From assembly GCA_963791225.1 (NCBI GenBank), contig CAWBRV010000008.1, positions 248,001-312,000 of the forward strand: a DNA stretch of 64,000 nucleotides, given 5' to 3'. Both the position numbers and the translations under genes were made by a program. Under the pieces are notes generated by a model. That model had not been told where the DNA came from. It did no database searches and saw only the letters and a program-made list of their open reading frames with translations. Source of the DNA: PALSA-612 sp963791225. Lineage in GTDB: Bacteria; Actinomycetota; Thermoleophilia; Gaiellales; Gaiellaceae. Of this stretch, positions 33,584 to 41,892 are shown piece by piece. Position 1 is the first letter of the stretch, and every line of letters starts with the position of its first letter.

Positions 33584-34477
33584 TCAGCCGCCCAGGGGCT
33601 TCTCGTACGCGTCGTCCTGCGCGGCGACGGTCATGCCGACCCGCTCGTAGAGCCGCGTCGCCCCGGTCGTGTTCTCCGCGTCGACCCCCAGTCCGGCGCG
33701 GCGCTGACCGCGGTCGTGGAGCTCCCGGAACGCGAGCCGCAGCAGCGCCTGGCCGAGTCCGTGCCGTCGCCAGGGCCTGCGCACGCCGAGCACGTCGATC
33801 CAGCCGGAGCCGAAGCGCTCCTCCCGGCACAGCTCGGCTGCGACGACGGTGCCTTCCCGGTCGCGGACGAGGAAGCAGAGCGGCGGCTCGAGGTCGCTGT
33901 GCGAGAGCCACTCCTCGAAGCTTCGCGTCTGGAAGTCCCAGTGGTCGAGGAACGCCTCCTCCACGGTCGCGTGCACGAGCCTCTCCTCGCCCGGCTGCAT
34001 CGACGCGACCGTGAACCCGTCCGGCCAGGCGGGCTCCGGCAGGGGTTCCTCGAGCTGGATCGCCATGCGGTAGAAGCTGCGGATGTAGGCGAAGCCACGC
34101 TGCTCGAGGAGCGTCTTTGCGGCCGCGTCAGGCGCGGCCACCGCAACCCGCAGCGCCTCGGCGCCCGTGTCCGCGCTGCGCGTCACGGCCCAGTCGAGGA
34201 GCAGACTGCCGACCCCGCGGCCCCGAAACTCCGGATGCGTGAAGTTGTCCGCGATCACGTTGTCGCCTCGCCGCCTGAGCGCCGCCGTCCCGGCCAGCAT
34301 GTCCTCCTCGTCGAAGACGACGACAGCGTCGGCCTCGTCGATGCGGCGCCACCAGCCGAGCACGTCCTCCTCGCTGAACCGGTCGGGAAGGGCGTGGTGG
34401 TCCTGGTCGTGCGCGGTGACGAGGTCTGCGATCGCCGCCGCGTCGGCGGGGGTCGCCGTACGGAGCGAGAGGCTCAC
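33584..34477 (-). CDS. two-domain GNAT acetyltransferase (MshD-like architecture)
   Basis: A 297-aa protein with two GNAT domains. Domain 1 (about 5-140) has NFTHPEFRGRGVGSLLLDWAV. Domain 2 (about 155-295) has VLGVRRPWRRHGLGQALLRLAF. The layout resembles mycothiol synthase MshD and related double-GNAT proteins, but identity to MshD cannot be claimed. GTG 34477 overlaps the HAD stop by 4 bp. A longer in-frame start is unlikely because it would run deep into the HAD gene. Confidence 0.82.
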   Translation of the reverse strand: MSLSLRTATPADAAAIADLVTAHDQDHHALPDRFSEEDVLGWWRRIDEADAVVVFDEEDMLAGTAALRRRGDNVIADNFTHPEFRGRGVGSLLLDWAVTRSADTGAEALRVAVAAPDAAAKTLLEQRGFAYIRSFYRMAIQLEEPLPEPAWPDGFTVASMQPGEERLVHATVEEAFLDHWDFQTRSFEEWLSHSDLEPPLCFLVRDREGTVVAAELCREERFGSGWIDVLGVRRPWRRHGLGQALLRLAFRELHDRGQRRAGLGVDAENTTGATRLYERVGMTVAAQDDAYEKPLGG

Positions 34478-35136
34478 GCGGGAGCGAGCTCGTCGAGCAC
34501 GCCGGGAAGGGGCGTGAGGTCGACGATCTCGCGCGTGGGGCGGTAGTCCCCGGTCGACTCGGCGAGCCTGTTCACCCACACCACCGGGATCTCGAGTTCG
34601 TTCGCCGGCCCAACGTCGTGGAACAGGCTGGCCCCGACATGTACATCCGGAAGCCGTCCGTGGCGATCAGCGAACGCGCGCCAATGCCCGTGCGCGGGCT
34701 TGTAGGAGCCGATCTCGGACGCCGTGACCGCATCGTCGAACGGGACGCCGATGCGCTCCATCGACACCGCAAGCAGCTCGGGATCGGAGTTGGAGAGGAT
34801 GCAGAGCCTGATGCCGTGCGCGCGTGCCTCCTCGAGCGCCGCCGGCACCTCCGGGAACACGGGCCAGTCGGGCAGCGAGCGCCCGAGAGCGTCTTGATCG
34901 TCCGGTGCGAGCTGGAGGCTCTCTTCGACGGCGAGCCGCTCCAGCGCGAGCGCGAGCACGTCCCGGTAGCGCATGCCCGGATGCGCCGACTCGATCTCCG
35001 GCTCGACCTCGTGGTAGCGCCCGAGCAGCCGCTCCCGGTGGTCCGCCCCGAACAGGCGCGCAAGCTCGGCCCCGATGCCGCCGTTCCAGTCGACGAGCGT
35101 CCCGTAACAGTCGAACGTCGCCCAGCGCTCCCCCAC
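34474..35136 (-). CDS. HAD-superfamily hydrolase, haloacid dehalogenase type II-like
   Basis: A 220-aa HAD protein. Motif I reads TFDCYGTLVDW (nucleophile Asp with the CYGT variant seen in L-2-haloacid dehalogenases), motif II CILSNSD, and motif III/IV SYKPAHGHW with HVGASLFHDVGPANE. Whether it is a phosphatase or dehalogenase is open. GTG 35136 has TAGGCT exactly 6 nt upstream. It is first in a two-gene unit with the double GNAT gene. Confidence 0.85.
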   Translation of the reverse strand: MGERWATFDCYGTLVDWNGGIGAELARLFGADHRERLLGRYHEVEPEIESAHPGMRYRDVLALALERLAVEESLQLAPDDQDALGRSLPDWPVFPEVPAALEEARAHGIRLCILSNSDPELLAVSMERIGVPFDDAVTASEIGSYKPAHGHWRAFADRHGRLPDVHVGASLFHDVGPANELEIPVVWVNRLAESTGDYRPTREIVDLTPLPGVLDELAPA

Positions 35137-35142
35137 GCCGAG

Positions 35143-35148
35143 AGCCTA
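35143..35148 (-). promoter_or_regulatory. -10 box TAGGCT before the HAD gene
   Basis: TAGGCT, 6 nt, then GTG 35136; identical hexamer and spacing to rmlB. Confidence 0.5.
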
Positions 35149-35209
35149 CTCGCGGCGGCGCCCAGGCAACACGCAGGCACGCCGACCACGCGAGGAACCA
35201 GCGCGCCCA

Positions 35210-35233
35210 TATCCCCACCCAAGGGTGGGGATA
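35210..35233. promoter_or_regulatory. 24-bp perfect palindrome, candidate operator
   Basis: Arms TATCCCCACCC (35210-35220) and GGGTGGGGATA (35223-35233) are separated by AA. It lies about 60 bp upstream of the HAD -10 box, just before repeat copy 4. It could be an operator or an RNA hairpin. It occupies the position of the hairpins in repeat copies 1 and 2. Confidence 0.5.
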
Positions 35234-35243
35234 GAACCACCCG

Positions 35244-35325
35244 CCACCCGCGGTGAGCGTACCGCCGACATTCGCACGAAACCGTGCCCAGGGTGTGCCA
35301 GTTGTGTGACTTTTCGTCCACAGCC
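35244..35325 (+). repeat. intergenic repeat element, copy 4 (tandem GTGMC units plus TCCACAG)
   Basis: CCACCCGCGGTGAGCGTACC, then GTGCCCAGGGT, GTGCCAGTTGT and GTGACTTTTCG (35284-35316), then TCCACAGCCG. The same 73-bp spacing from start to TCCACAG is found in copy 3. It lies between fabF and the HAD gene. No gene is seen in 35149-35374. Confidence 0.75.
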
Positions 35326-35374
35326 GGCCGGCCGGGCCGTGACGGCAGCCGGTCGGCGGGCGACGGTGAGCGCG

Positions 35375-36640
35375 TCAGTCTTCGTAGCGGCGGAGCACGA
35401 TCGACGCGTTGTGCCCGCCGAAGCCGAACGAGTTCGAGACCGTGGTCCTGACGTCTGCGCGGCGGGCCTCGTTCGGGATGTAGTCGAGATCGCAGGACGG
35501 ATCGGTCGTCTCGAGGTTGATGGTCGGCGGCAGCACGCCGTCGCGGATCGCGAGCAGCGAGAAGATCGCCTCGACCGCGCCCGCGGCGCCTAGACAGTGG
35601 CCGGTGGCGCCCTTCGTGGACGAGACCGGCACCTGGCGCGCCCGCTCCTCGCCGAGCGCGAGCTTGATCATGCGCGTCTCGGCCGTGTCTCCGACGGGCG
35701 TCGAGGTCGCGTGCGCGTTGATGTAGTCCACGTCGTCCGGCGTGATCCCGGCGTCGTCGAATGCCATCTTCATCGCCCGGGCGGGATTCGTGCCGACCGG
35801 GTCCGGCTCGGTGATGTGATTCGCGTCGGAGGAGACGCCGTAGCCGAGCAGTTCGCCGTAGATCTTCGCCCCGCGTGCCTTTGCGTGCTCGAGCTCCTCG
35901 ACCAGGAGGACGACACCTCCCTCGCCCATCACGAACCCGTCACGGCCGGCGTCGAACGGCCGGCTGGCGCGCTCCGGATCGTCGTTGCGGCGCGACAGTG
36001 CGCGCATCGCGGCGAAGCCGGCGATCCCGACCTCCGTGACCGGCGCCTCGGTGCCACCGCAGAACATGGCGTCGGCGCGGCCGAGCCTGATCGCGTCCAT
36101 CCCGTCGCCGATCGACATGTTCGAGGCGGCGCACGCGGTGCACTGGGACGAGAGCGGCCCGCGCGTGCCGAGCTCCATCGACACCCAGGCCGCACCCATG
36201 TTCGGGATGATCTCCGGGATCGAGAACGGGCTGACGCGGTCAGGGCCGCGGTCGCGAAGCTCGTCGCGACAGTCCTGGAACGACTTCAAACCGCCGATTC
36301 CGGTCGCAACGGATGCGCCGATCCGGTCCGCCTCCGCGGCGATGTCGAGCCCCGAATCGGCCTCGGCCTGGCGCGCGGCCGCGAGCACGAGATGCGAGAA
36401 GCGGTCCATGCGCCTCGCCTGCTTGCGGTCCATGAAATCGGTGGGATCGAAGTCCTTCACCTCGCACGCGAACGTGACCGGATAGTCCGTCGCGTCGAAC
36501 TGCGTGATCGGTCCGGCGCCCGACCGTCCCGAGATCAGGTTCGTCCACGTCGTCTCGACGTCGTTGCCGAGCGGCGTGAGGGCGCCGAGGCCGGTGATCA
36601 CGACCCTGCGACGTCCGTTGAGGCTTCCGTTCGTCTCCAT
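35375..36640 (-). CDS. fabF: beta-ketoacyl-ACP synthase II
   Basis: A 421-aa condensing enzyme that elongates acyl-ACP with malonyl-ACP. It starts RRVVITGLGALTPLG, has the nucleophile Cys170 in CTACAASN, and the His pair in NAHATSTPVGD and KGATGHCLGAAGAVE. NSFGFGGHN closes the fold. It ends the fab cluster, 9 bp after fabG. ATG 36640 has AGGGGAG about 7 nt upstream. acpP, which normally sits before fabF, is absent. Confidence 0.97.
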   Translation of the reverse strand: METNGSLNGRRRVVITGLGALTPLGNDVETTWTNLISGRSGAGPITQFDATDYPVTFACEVKDFDPTDFMDRKQARRMDRFSHLVLAAARQAEADSGLDIAAEADRIGASVATGIGGLKSFQDCRDELRDRGPDRVSPFSIPEIIPNMGAAWVSMELGTRGPLSSQCTACAASNMSIGDGMDAIRLGRADAMFCGGTEAPVTEVGIAGFAAMRALSRRNDDPERASRPFDAGRDGFVMGEGGVVLLVEELEHAKARGAKIYGELLGYGVSSDANHITEPDPVGTNPARAMKMAFDDAGITPDDVDYINAHATSTPVGDTAETRMIKLALGEERARQVPVSSTKGATGHCLGAAGAVEAIFSLLAIRDGVLPPTINLETTDPSCDLDYIPNEARRADVRTTVSNSFGFGGHNASIVLRRYED

Positions 36641-36649
36641 CTCGCTCCC

Positions 36650-37378
36650 CTACATTCCCAGCCCACCGTCGACGAGGAGGACTTCCCCCGTGATGAACGA
36701 GGCCTCGTCGGAGCAGAGGAAGCGTACCGCGCCTGCCACGTCAGACGGAACGCCGAGCCGGCCGAGCGGCGTCGAGGCGAGCAGCGCCTCACGCACGCCG
36801 TCGGGCAGCACCTCGGTCAGGGCCGTCTCGATGTAGCCCGGGGCGATCGCGTTCACGCGGACGTTGCGGGTGGCGAGCTCGCGCGCGAGCGCCTTCGTGA
36901 AGCCGATGATGCCCGCCTTCGAGGCCGCGTAGTTCGTCTGGCCCGGGTTTCCGTGAACGCCGACGACGCTCGACAGGTTGACGATCGCCCCCGACCGGCG
37001 CCGCATCATCCCGCGGGCGGCCGCGCGGCAGGTGGCAAAGACACCGCCGAGGTTGGTGTCGATCACCGTCCGCCAGTCCTCGTCCGACATGCGCGCGATC
37101 AGCCCGTCCCGGGTCAGGCCGGCGTTGTTGACGAGGATGTCGATGTCGCCGGCCTCCTCGACCAGCCGTGCCGCCTGCTCGGGGTCGGAGACGTCAGCCT
37201 GAACGGCACGACCGCCGATCTCGGCGGCGACCTGGTCGGCCTCCTCTGCCCCGGAGCGGTAGCCGACGACGACCTGCGCGCCGGCGGCGGCCAGCTCCAC
37301 GGCGATCGCGCGCCCGATGCCGCGTGACCCGCCGGTGACCAGGGCGAGCCGGCCTTCGAGCGTGCAGAACGTGCTCAC
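36650..37378 (-). CDS. fabG: 3-oxoacyl-ACP reductase
   Basis: A 242-aa SDR that reduces beta-ketoacyl-ACP with NADPH. TGGSRGIGRAIAVELAAAGA is the cofactor motif, NNAG and the catalytic Ser-Tyr150-Lys154 set (NLSSVVGVHG, TNYAASK) follow, and VRVNAIAPGYIET is typical. GTG 37378 overlaps the fabD stop by 4 bp; longer in-frame starts lie within fabD and are rejected. Confidence 0.95.
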   Translation of the reverse strand: MSTFCTLEGRLALVTGGSRGIGRAIAVELAAAGAQVVVGYRSGAEEADQVAAEIGGRAVQADVSDPEQAARLVEEAGDIDILVNNAGLTRDGLIARMSDEDWRTVIDTNLGGVFATCRAAARGMMRRRSGAIVNLSSVVGVHGNPGQTNYAASKAGIIGFTKALARELATRNVRVNAIAPGYIETALTEVLPDGVREALLASTPLGRLGVPSDVAGAVRFLCSDEASFITGEVLLVDGGLGM

Positions 37379-38307
37379 GTCTTCGAGAGCGACTCTTCCA
37401 GCTGGTCGAGGGAAGCCAGGCTGTTGACCGGAATCGCCTTCACGCTGCGGTCGATTCGCCTGACGAGGCCGGAGAGGACGTTGCCCGGACCTACCTCCAC
37501 GAACGTTCTGACGCCCTCGCGAACGAGCTCGGACGCGGCCTGCGTGAACCGGACCGGTGCCGTCAGCTGATCGACGAGCAGCGGGCCCATGCGCTGTGCC
37601 GACTCGAGCCGGGCGGTCACGGTCGACATGAACGGCGCCGTCGGCTCGCTGAATCGCACCTTCTCGACCGCGGGGCGCAGCCGCTCCGCGGCGTGTGCGA
37701 CGAGCGGCGAGTGGAATGCGCCCGAGACGCGCAGCTTCACGGTTCGCCTCGCGCCCTGCTCTTCGGCGCGCGCGCAGCACTCGTCGACGGCCGTGTTCTC
37801 GCCGGATACGACGATCTGCCCGGGGCAGTTGTAGTTCGCCGGCCAGACGCCGAGGATCTTGCGGCACAATCGTTCGACGACCTCGTCCTCGAGACCGAGG
37901 ATCGCGGCCATCGACCCCGGCCGCTCCTTCGCCGCCTCGGCCATCGCCAGGCCGCGCTCGCGGACGAGCACGATCGTCTCGCGGACGTTCATCGCCCCGG
38001 CGGCGGCCAGCGCTGCGAACTCACCGACCGAGTGCCCGACCACGAAGTCGGGCTTGAACCCGCGCTTGCGCAGCGCGGCGAGCATGGCCAGGCTCGTCGC
38101 GACGAGCGCCGGCTGTTGCAGCTCCGTCTCGACCATGCCCTCGATCGGCGTGTCGAAACAGAGCCTGGCGAGATCGAGGCCCGAAGCCTCGCTCCCTATG
38201 TCGAACACCTCCATCGCCTCCGGCGACGCCTCGGCGATATCTCGTCCCATGCCGGTCTCGAGCGAGCCCTGGCCGGGGAAGCAGAATGCAATCTTCCCAC
38301 CCGTCAT
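37375..38307 (-). CDS. fabD: malonyl-CoA:ACP transacylase
   Basis: A 310-aa acyltransferase that loads malonate onto ACP. It opens IAFCFPGQGSLETGMG, has the catalytic Ser93 in GHSVGEFAALAAAG, the Arg in RERGLAM, and the His of SGAFHSPLV. Normal length. ATG 38307 overlaps the fabH stop by 4 bp. Confidence 0.96.
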   Translation of the reverse strand: MTGGKIAFCFPGQGSLETGMGRDIAEASPEAMEVFDIGSEASGLDLARLCFDTPIEGMVETELQQPALVATSLAMLAALRKRGFKPDFVVGHSVGEFAALAAAGAMNVRETIVLVRERGLAMAEAAKERPGSMAAILGLEDEVVERLCRKILGVWPANYNCPGQIVVSGENTAVDECCARAEEQGARRTVKLRVSGAFHSPLVAHAAERLRPAVEKVRFSEPTAPFMSTVTARLESAQRMGPLLVDQLTAPVRFTQAASELVREGVRTFVEVGPGNVLSGLVRRIDRSVKAIPVNSLASLDQLEESLSKT

Positions 38308-39317
38308 GCCGCCATCTCCTCCGTCCACTCCATCACTCCGGACCCCCACGTCAGGCCGGCACCGACCCCGGTCATCAGCACGATGTCCCCTTTTTTGACA
38401 CGGCGATCGCGGACGGCATCGGCGAGCGCGAGCGGAATCGAGCCCGACGACGTGTTCCCGTAGCGGTCGACGTTGACCACGACCTTCTCCTCTGGAATCC
38501 CCAGCCGCTCGACAGCGTGCTTGATGATGCGGACGTTCGCCTGGTGCGGCACGTACAGGTCGATGTCGTCGACGGTCAAGCCGAGCTGGTCGAGCAGTTT
38601 CTCGGCCGACGTGACGAGCACCCGGGTCGCGAACTTGAACACCTCTCTGCCGTTCATGCGCACGTAGTGCTCGTTGCGTGCCACCGTGCCCGCGCTCGTG
38701 GGCACGCGTGAGCCGCCGGCCGGTAGATAGAGCTGCATGCCGCCGGACCCGTCCGCCCCGAGCTCGAAACCCATGAATCCGCCGTGCTCGACCCGCTCCA
38801 GCACGACGGCACCCGCGCCGTCCCCGAAGACGATGCAGGTCGTGCGGTCGGACCAGTCGACGATCTTGGAGAGCACGTCTCCCCCGACCACGAGCGCCCG
38901 GCGACAGACCCCGCCCGCGAGCATGCCGTACGCCTGCGCGACCGCATACATGAAGCCGGTGCACCCGGCCGAGAGGTCGTAGGCGGCCGCCTCGTGCGCC
39001 TCGAGCTCGTCGGCCATGATCGCCGCTGTGGCCGGGAATGCCATGTCCGGCGTGACCGTCGCGCAGATGATCAGGTCGAGCTCGGGCCCGGCGACGCCCG
39101 CCATCCCGAGCGCGTGCCGCGCCGCCGGAAGCGCCATGTCGGAAAGGGCTTCGTCCTCGCGCGCGATCCGGCGCTCACGGATGCCGGTGCGCACGACGAT
39201 CCACTCGTCGGAGGTGTCGACCATGCCGGAGAGCTCCTCGTTCGTCAGCACGCGGTCGGGCACGTTCGCACCGATGCCCGTGATCGAGACCCGGTAGCCG
39301 TTCGCCGTGCCGATCAT
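38304..39317 (-). CDS. fabH: beta-ketoacyl-ACP synthase III
   Basis: A 337-aa initiating condensing enzyme joining acetyl-CoA (or branched acyl-CoA) and malonyl-ACP. Cys119 lies in SAGCTGFMYA; the His and Asn are in VPHQANVRII and NVDRYGNTSSGSIP. Family start at ITGIGANVPDRVLTN. ATG overlaps the fabZ stop by 4 bp. Confidence 0.96.
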   Translation of the reverse strand: MIGTANGYRVSITGIGANVPDRVLTNEELSGMVDTSDEWIVVRTGIRERRIAREDEALSDMALPAARHALGMAGVAGPELDLIICATVTPDMAFPATAAIMADELEAHEAAAYDLSAGCTGFMYAVAQAYGMLAGGVCRRALVVGGDVLSKIVDWSDRTTCIVFGDGAGAVVLERVEHGGFMGFELGADGSGGMQLYLPAGGSRVPTSAGTVARNEHYVRMNGREVFKFATRVLVTSAEKLLDQLGLTVDDIDLYVPHQANVRIIKHAVERLGIPEEKVVVNVDRYGNTSSGSIPLALADAVRDRRVKKGDIVLMTGVGAGLTWGSGVMEWTEEMAA

Positions 39318-39763
39318 TGCGTTGCGAAGGTGAGTGTTCCCCGCACGGCGAGCTCGTCACCCACCCGCGCCTCGACACGCCCCTTGCCGACAGGCCCACG
39401 GACCGCCTCCACCTCACAAGTCAGCGTCAGCTCGTCGCCCGGCTCGACGATGCGCTTGAAGCGGACGTCGTCGATGCCGGCGAAGAGCACCAGCTTGCCG
39501 CGGTTCTCCTCGAGCGACAGCACCGCGACCGCGCCGGCCTGTGCGAGCGCCTCGACCATGATCACACCCGGCATGATCGGGCGTCCGGGAAAGTGGCCGG
39601 GGAAGAACCACTCGTCCGGGCGCACCTGCTTGCGCGCCACGACCCGCCTGCCGGGGTCGAGTTCGGCCACCTCGTCGAGGAAGAGGAACGGATCGCGATG
39701 GGGGATGATCGTCTCGATGACCTCGCGCCCGAACGGCGCCGACGGCGTGGGTGTCGCGGGCAC
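39314..39763 (-). CDS. fabZ: 3-hydroxyacyl-ACP dehydratase, FabZ type
   Basis: A 149-aa hot-dog enzyme that dehydrates 3-hydroxyacyl-ACP. It has the catalytic His22 (IIPHRDPFLFLDEV) and the family segment FPGHFPGRPIMPGVIMVEALAQ with the catalytic Glu. A bacterial-type II FabZ is unusual beside the HadAB dehydratases used by mycobacteria. It leads the fabZHDGF unit. GTG 39763 has TAGACT exactly 6 nt upstream. Confidence 0.93.
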   Translation of the reverse strand: MPATPTPSAPFGREVIETIIPHRDPFLFLDEVAELDPGRRVVARKQVRPDEWFFPGHFPGRPIMPGVIMVEALAQAGAVAVLSLEENRGKLVLFAGIDDVRFKRIVEPGDELTLTCEVEAVRGPVGKGRVEARVGDELAVRGTLTFATQ

Positions 39764-39769
39764 CCGAGG

Positions 39770-39775
39770 AGTCTA
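39770..39775 (-). promoter_or_regulatory. -10 box TAGACT, promoter of fabZHDGF
   Basis: TAGACT, 6 nt, then GTG 39763. The repeat element at 39807-39839 starts about 32 bp upstream, where a -35 or an operator would lie. Confidence 0.5.
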
Positions 39776-39806
39776 ACTTCGCCCGCCGCGGCGTCCGCCG
39801 TCCGCA

Positions 39807-39839
39807 GAAATCGGCACGGTCCCGTCACACACGCGTGGC
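39807..39839 (-). repeat. tandem GTGMC element, copy 5, reversed, upstream of fabZ
   Basis: Read on the minus strand: GCCACGCGTGT, GTGACGGGACC and GTGCCGATTTC, three 11-bp units. The last unit is identical to copy 2. The remaining 39840-39942 shows a GGGGCC-GCA-GGCCCC hairpin (39873-39887) and no gene. Confidence 0.65.
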
Positions 39840-39942
39840 GATTTCCGCGCTACGCTCAACATCGGGGGCAAAGGGGCCGCAGGCCCCGGGGGAGACGAAT
39901 TGTATGCGGCACGACCGCGGCAGCGGAGCGCTTTCCGGCGGG

Positions 39943-41802
39943 CTACGGAGGCGCCGAGACGACGTCGAACCCCGCCGTCTGCGTGACCGTTCCGATCGCG
40001 TCCACGACGGTGGCCTGCAACTGGTAGTGGCCGGCGAGGGCCGCGCTCCCGTCGGGCCGGTGCCCGTCCCAGCCGTACGTGTACGTGCCCGGGACGAGGG
40101 GTCCCGAGAAGAGCGTCGCCACAGCCGAGCCGTCCGGCGCCAGGATCGTCACCGTCACCTGTCCCGGAGCGGCGAGCGCAATGGAGGCGGTCAGCGCGTC
40201 GTCGACCCCGTCGCCGTTCGGCGAGATCGACGTGGGTGAGGCGGTGACGAACCCGAGCGCGCGGTCGACGGTAAAGGCGGCAGTCGCGGACGCCGAGCGG
40301 CCGTCGTCGGCGCGTACGGCGAGCCCGAGCGTGTAGCGCCCGTCGGGGATCGCCCCGGGCGAGAACGCGAACGAGATCGCCCGTGCCGACTGCTCCTGCC
40401 CGCTGAACAGCGTCTCGAACGGGGCACCCGTCGCATCAGTGACCGTGACCGTCACCGCGGAGCGGGCGCCGAGGGTGTACGACACCGTCCCCTGGTCGGC
40501 GAAGCCGTCCCCGTTCGGCGAGAGGACGCCCGGCGCAACCGTCAGACCCTGGATGAGCGCGGGCTGCGGCGGCAACGACTGCCCGCCGAGCACGCCGCGG
40601 GCCGGGAGGACACTCGATCCCGCCTCCATCGTCCAGGTGTAGCGACCCGCCGTGGCCCTGCTCGCGTTCCACGTCCAGGCGACGGCAGGGCCGACGCCCG
40701 TGCCGCGGGCGGCTGTCCGTCCGTCGGGCCCGGAGACCGTGATCGACCACGGCAGCGCCGACGAGAGCCGGGCGGAGAAGGCGACCGGTCCGCCGATCTT
40801 GCCGCGGACGAGGGGCGCATACAGTTTCGGCAGGCCGATCTGCTCGGCCGCGAGCGCGATTCGGTCGAGCTGCGGGTAGAGCTGGTTGCCCGGGCAGCTC
40901 GTCAGGCCCGTGTCACGGTGACCGGACACCGCGCGCAGCTGAACCTTCGTCCCGGCCCGCCAGTGCTCGCTCCCGTTCGACACGTACGTGAGCGTCGAGA
41001 CCGGATCGACGTGGGCGAGATCGAGCCGCCAGGCAATCAGCCGTTCGAGCGACTGGACGGCCGGCGGCGGGGGCTTCGCCGTCATGAAGTTGCCGATCAG
41101 CGCAATCCCGACGCTGCCCGTGTTGAACCCGAGCGCGTGCGCGCCGATCACGTTCCGCGTCGTGCCGCCGTACCGGCCCTCGTAGACATGGCCGAAGCGG
41201 TCGATCAGAAAGTTGTAGCCGATGTCGTCCCAACCGTTCGCCTTCACGTGGTAGACGTCGATCCCGCGGACGATCGCTGCGGCCTGATCGGGCGTGTAGT
41301 TGTTCGGGGTTGCCGTGTGGTGCACGATCACCAACCGGACCGCCGGCGCGTAGCGCGGCTGGTTGCGGCGCAGGAGCTCGTTCCCGCCCCACGCCGTCCG
41401 CGAGACGATCGGCGGCGAGCCTGCCGTCGCGAGGCGGCGCAGCGACTCGTGCTCGACCGGGCTCCAGATGTAGTAGGCGCGGAGCCGACTCACACGCCCC
41501 CGCACGCGGTACTGCAGCGCGTCGGACGTTCCCGTCCAGGTCGGATTCGTGTCGTCGGGCGCCTGCCAGGCGCTCCAGCGTCCGGCGGCCGAGCACGTCC
41601 GGAAGCGAACCGTTCCCGGTCCTCGCCAGCGCAGACCGACGAGGTCGAAGCGGCCGGGTGGCTGCGCCGAGGCAGGCGTGCGCTCGCCCCCCACCGGTAG
41701 CTCGCGCGACGCGATCGTCACGCCGCCGGACGCCGCGTGTCCCTGGGCGACCGACGATGCGACGAGGAGCGCGAGCAGTGCGACCAGACAGACTCTCGTC
41801 AC
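39943..41802 (-). CDS. secreted N-acetylmuramoyl-L-alanine amidase (PGRP/amidase_2) with FlgD-type Ig repeats
   Basis: A 619-aa exported protein with a signal peptide (about 1-23). Residues about 130-310 form a peptidoglycan-recognition amidase domain: RTAWGGNELLRR, LVIVHHTATPNNYT (zinc His), YNFLIDRFGHVYEGR, and VSGHRDTGLTSCPG (second His, Cys). The C-terminal third has two FlgD-like Ig modules, each opening with SPNGDG. It should cut the lactyl-amide bond of wall peptides. GTG 41802 start. It is divergent from nfeD. Confidence 0.9.
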   Translation of the reverse strand: MTRVCLVALLALLVASSVAQGHAASGGVTIASRELPVGGERTPASAQPPGRFDLVGLRWRGPGTVRFRTCSAAGRWSAWQAPDDTNPTWTGTSDALQYRVRGRVSRLRAYYIWSPVEHESLRRLATAGSPPIVSRTAWGGNELLRRNQPRYAPAVRLVIVHHTATPNNYTPDQAAAIVRGIDVYHVKANGWDDIGYNFLIDRFGHVYEGRYGGTTRNVIGAHALGFNTGSVGIALIGNFMTAKPPPPAVQSLERLIAWRLDLAHVDPVSTLTYVSNGSEHWRAGTKVQLRAVSGHRDTGLTSCPGNQLYPQLDRIALAAEQIGLPKLYAPLVRGKIGGPVAFSARLSSALPWSITVSGPDGRTAARGTGVGPAVAWTWNASRATAGRYTWTMEAGSSVLPARGVLGGQSLPPQPALIQGLTVAPGVLSPNGDGFADQGTVSYTLGARSAVTVTVTDATGAPFETLFSGQEQSARAISFAFSPGAIPDGRYTLGLAVRADDGRSASATAAFTVDRALGFVTASPTSISPNGDGVDDALTASIALAAPGQVTVTILAPDGSAVATLFSGPLVPGTYTYGWDGHRPDGSAALAGHYQLQATVVDAIGTVTQTAGFDVVSAPP

Positions 41803-41892
41803 GCCCCCTTGATTTCGACCGTTGTGAATGATGCCTTGAGGCGGAGTTCGCCGCGCGGCCGAGCGTCCCTACGCTGCTACAGTTGCCACGCT

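Noticed and set aside
39873..39887. GGGGCC-GCA-GGCCCC as an intrinsic terminator for the amidase gene
   Set aside because: On the minus strand it is followed by only TTTG; too weak to call a terminator.
39851..39912. A possible small RNA starting after TACGCT at 39851 with G-rich hairpins
   Set aside because: A -10-like hexamer and one hairpin are not enough; no match to a known RNA family could be recognised.
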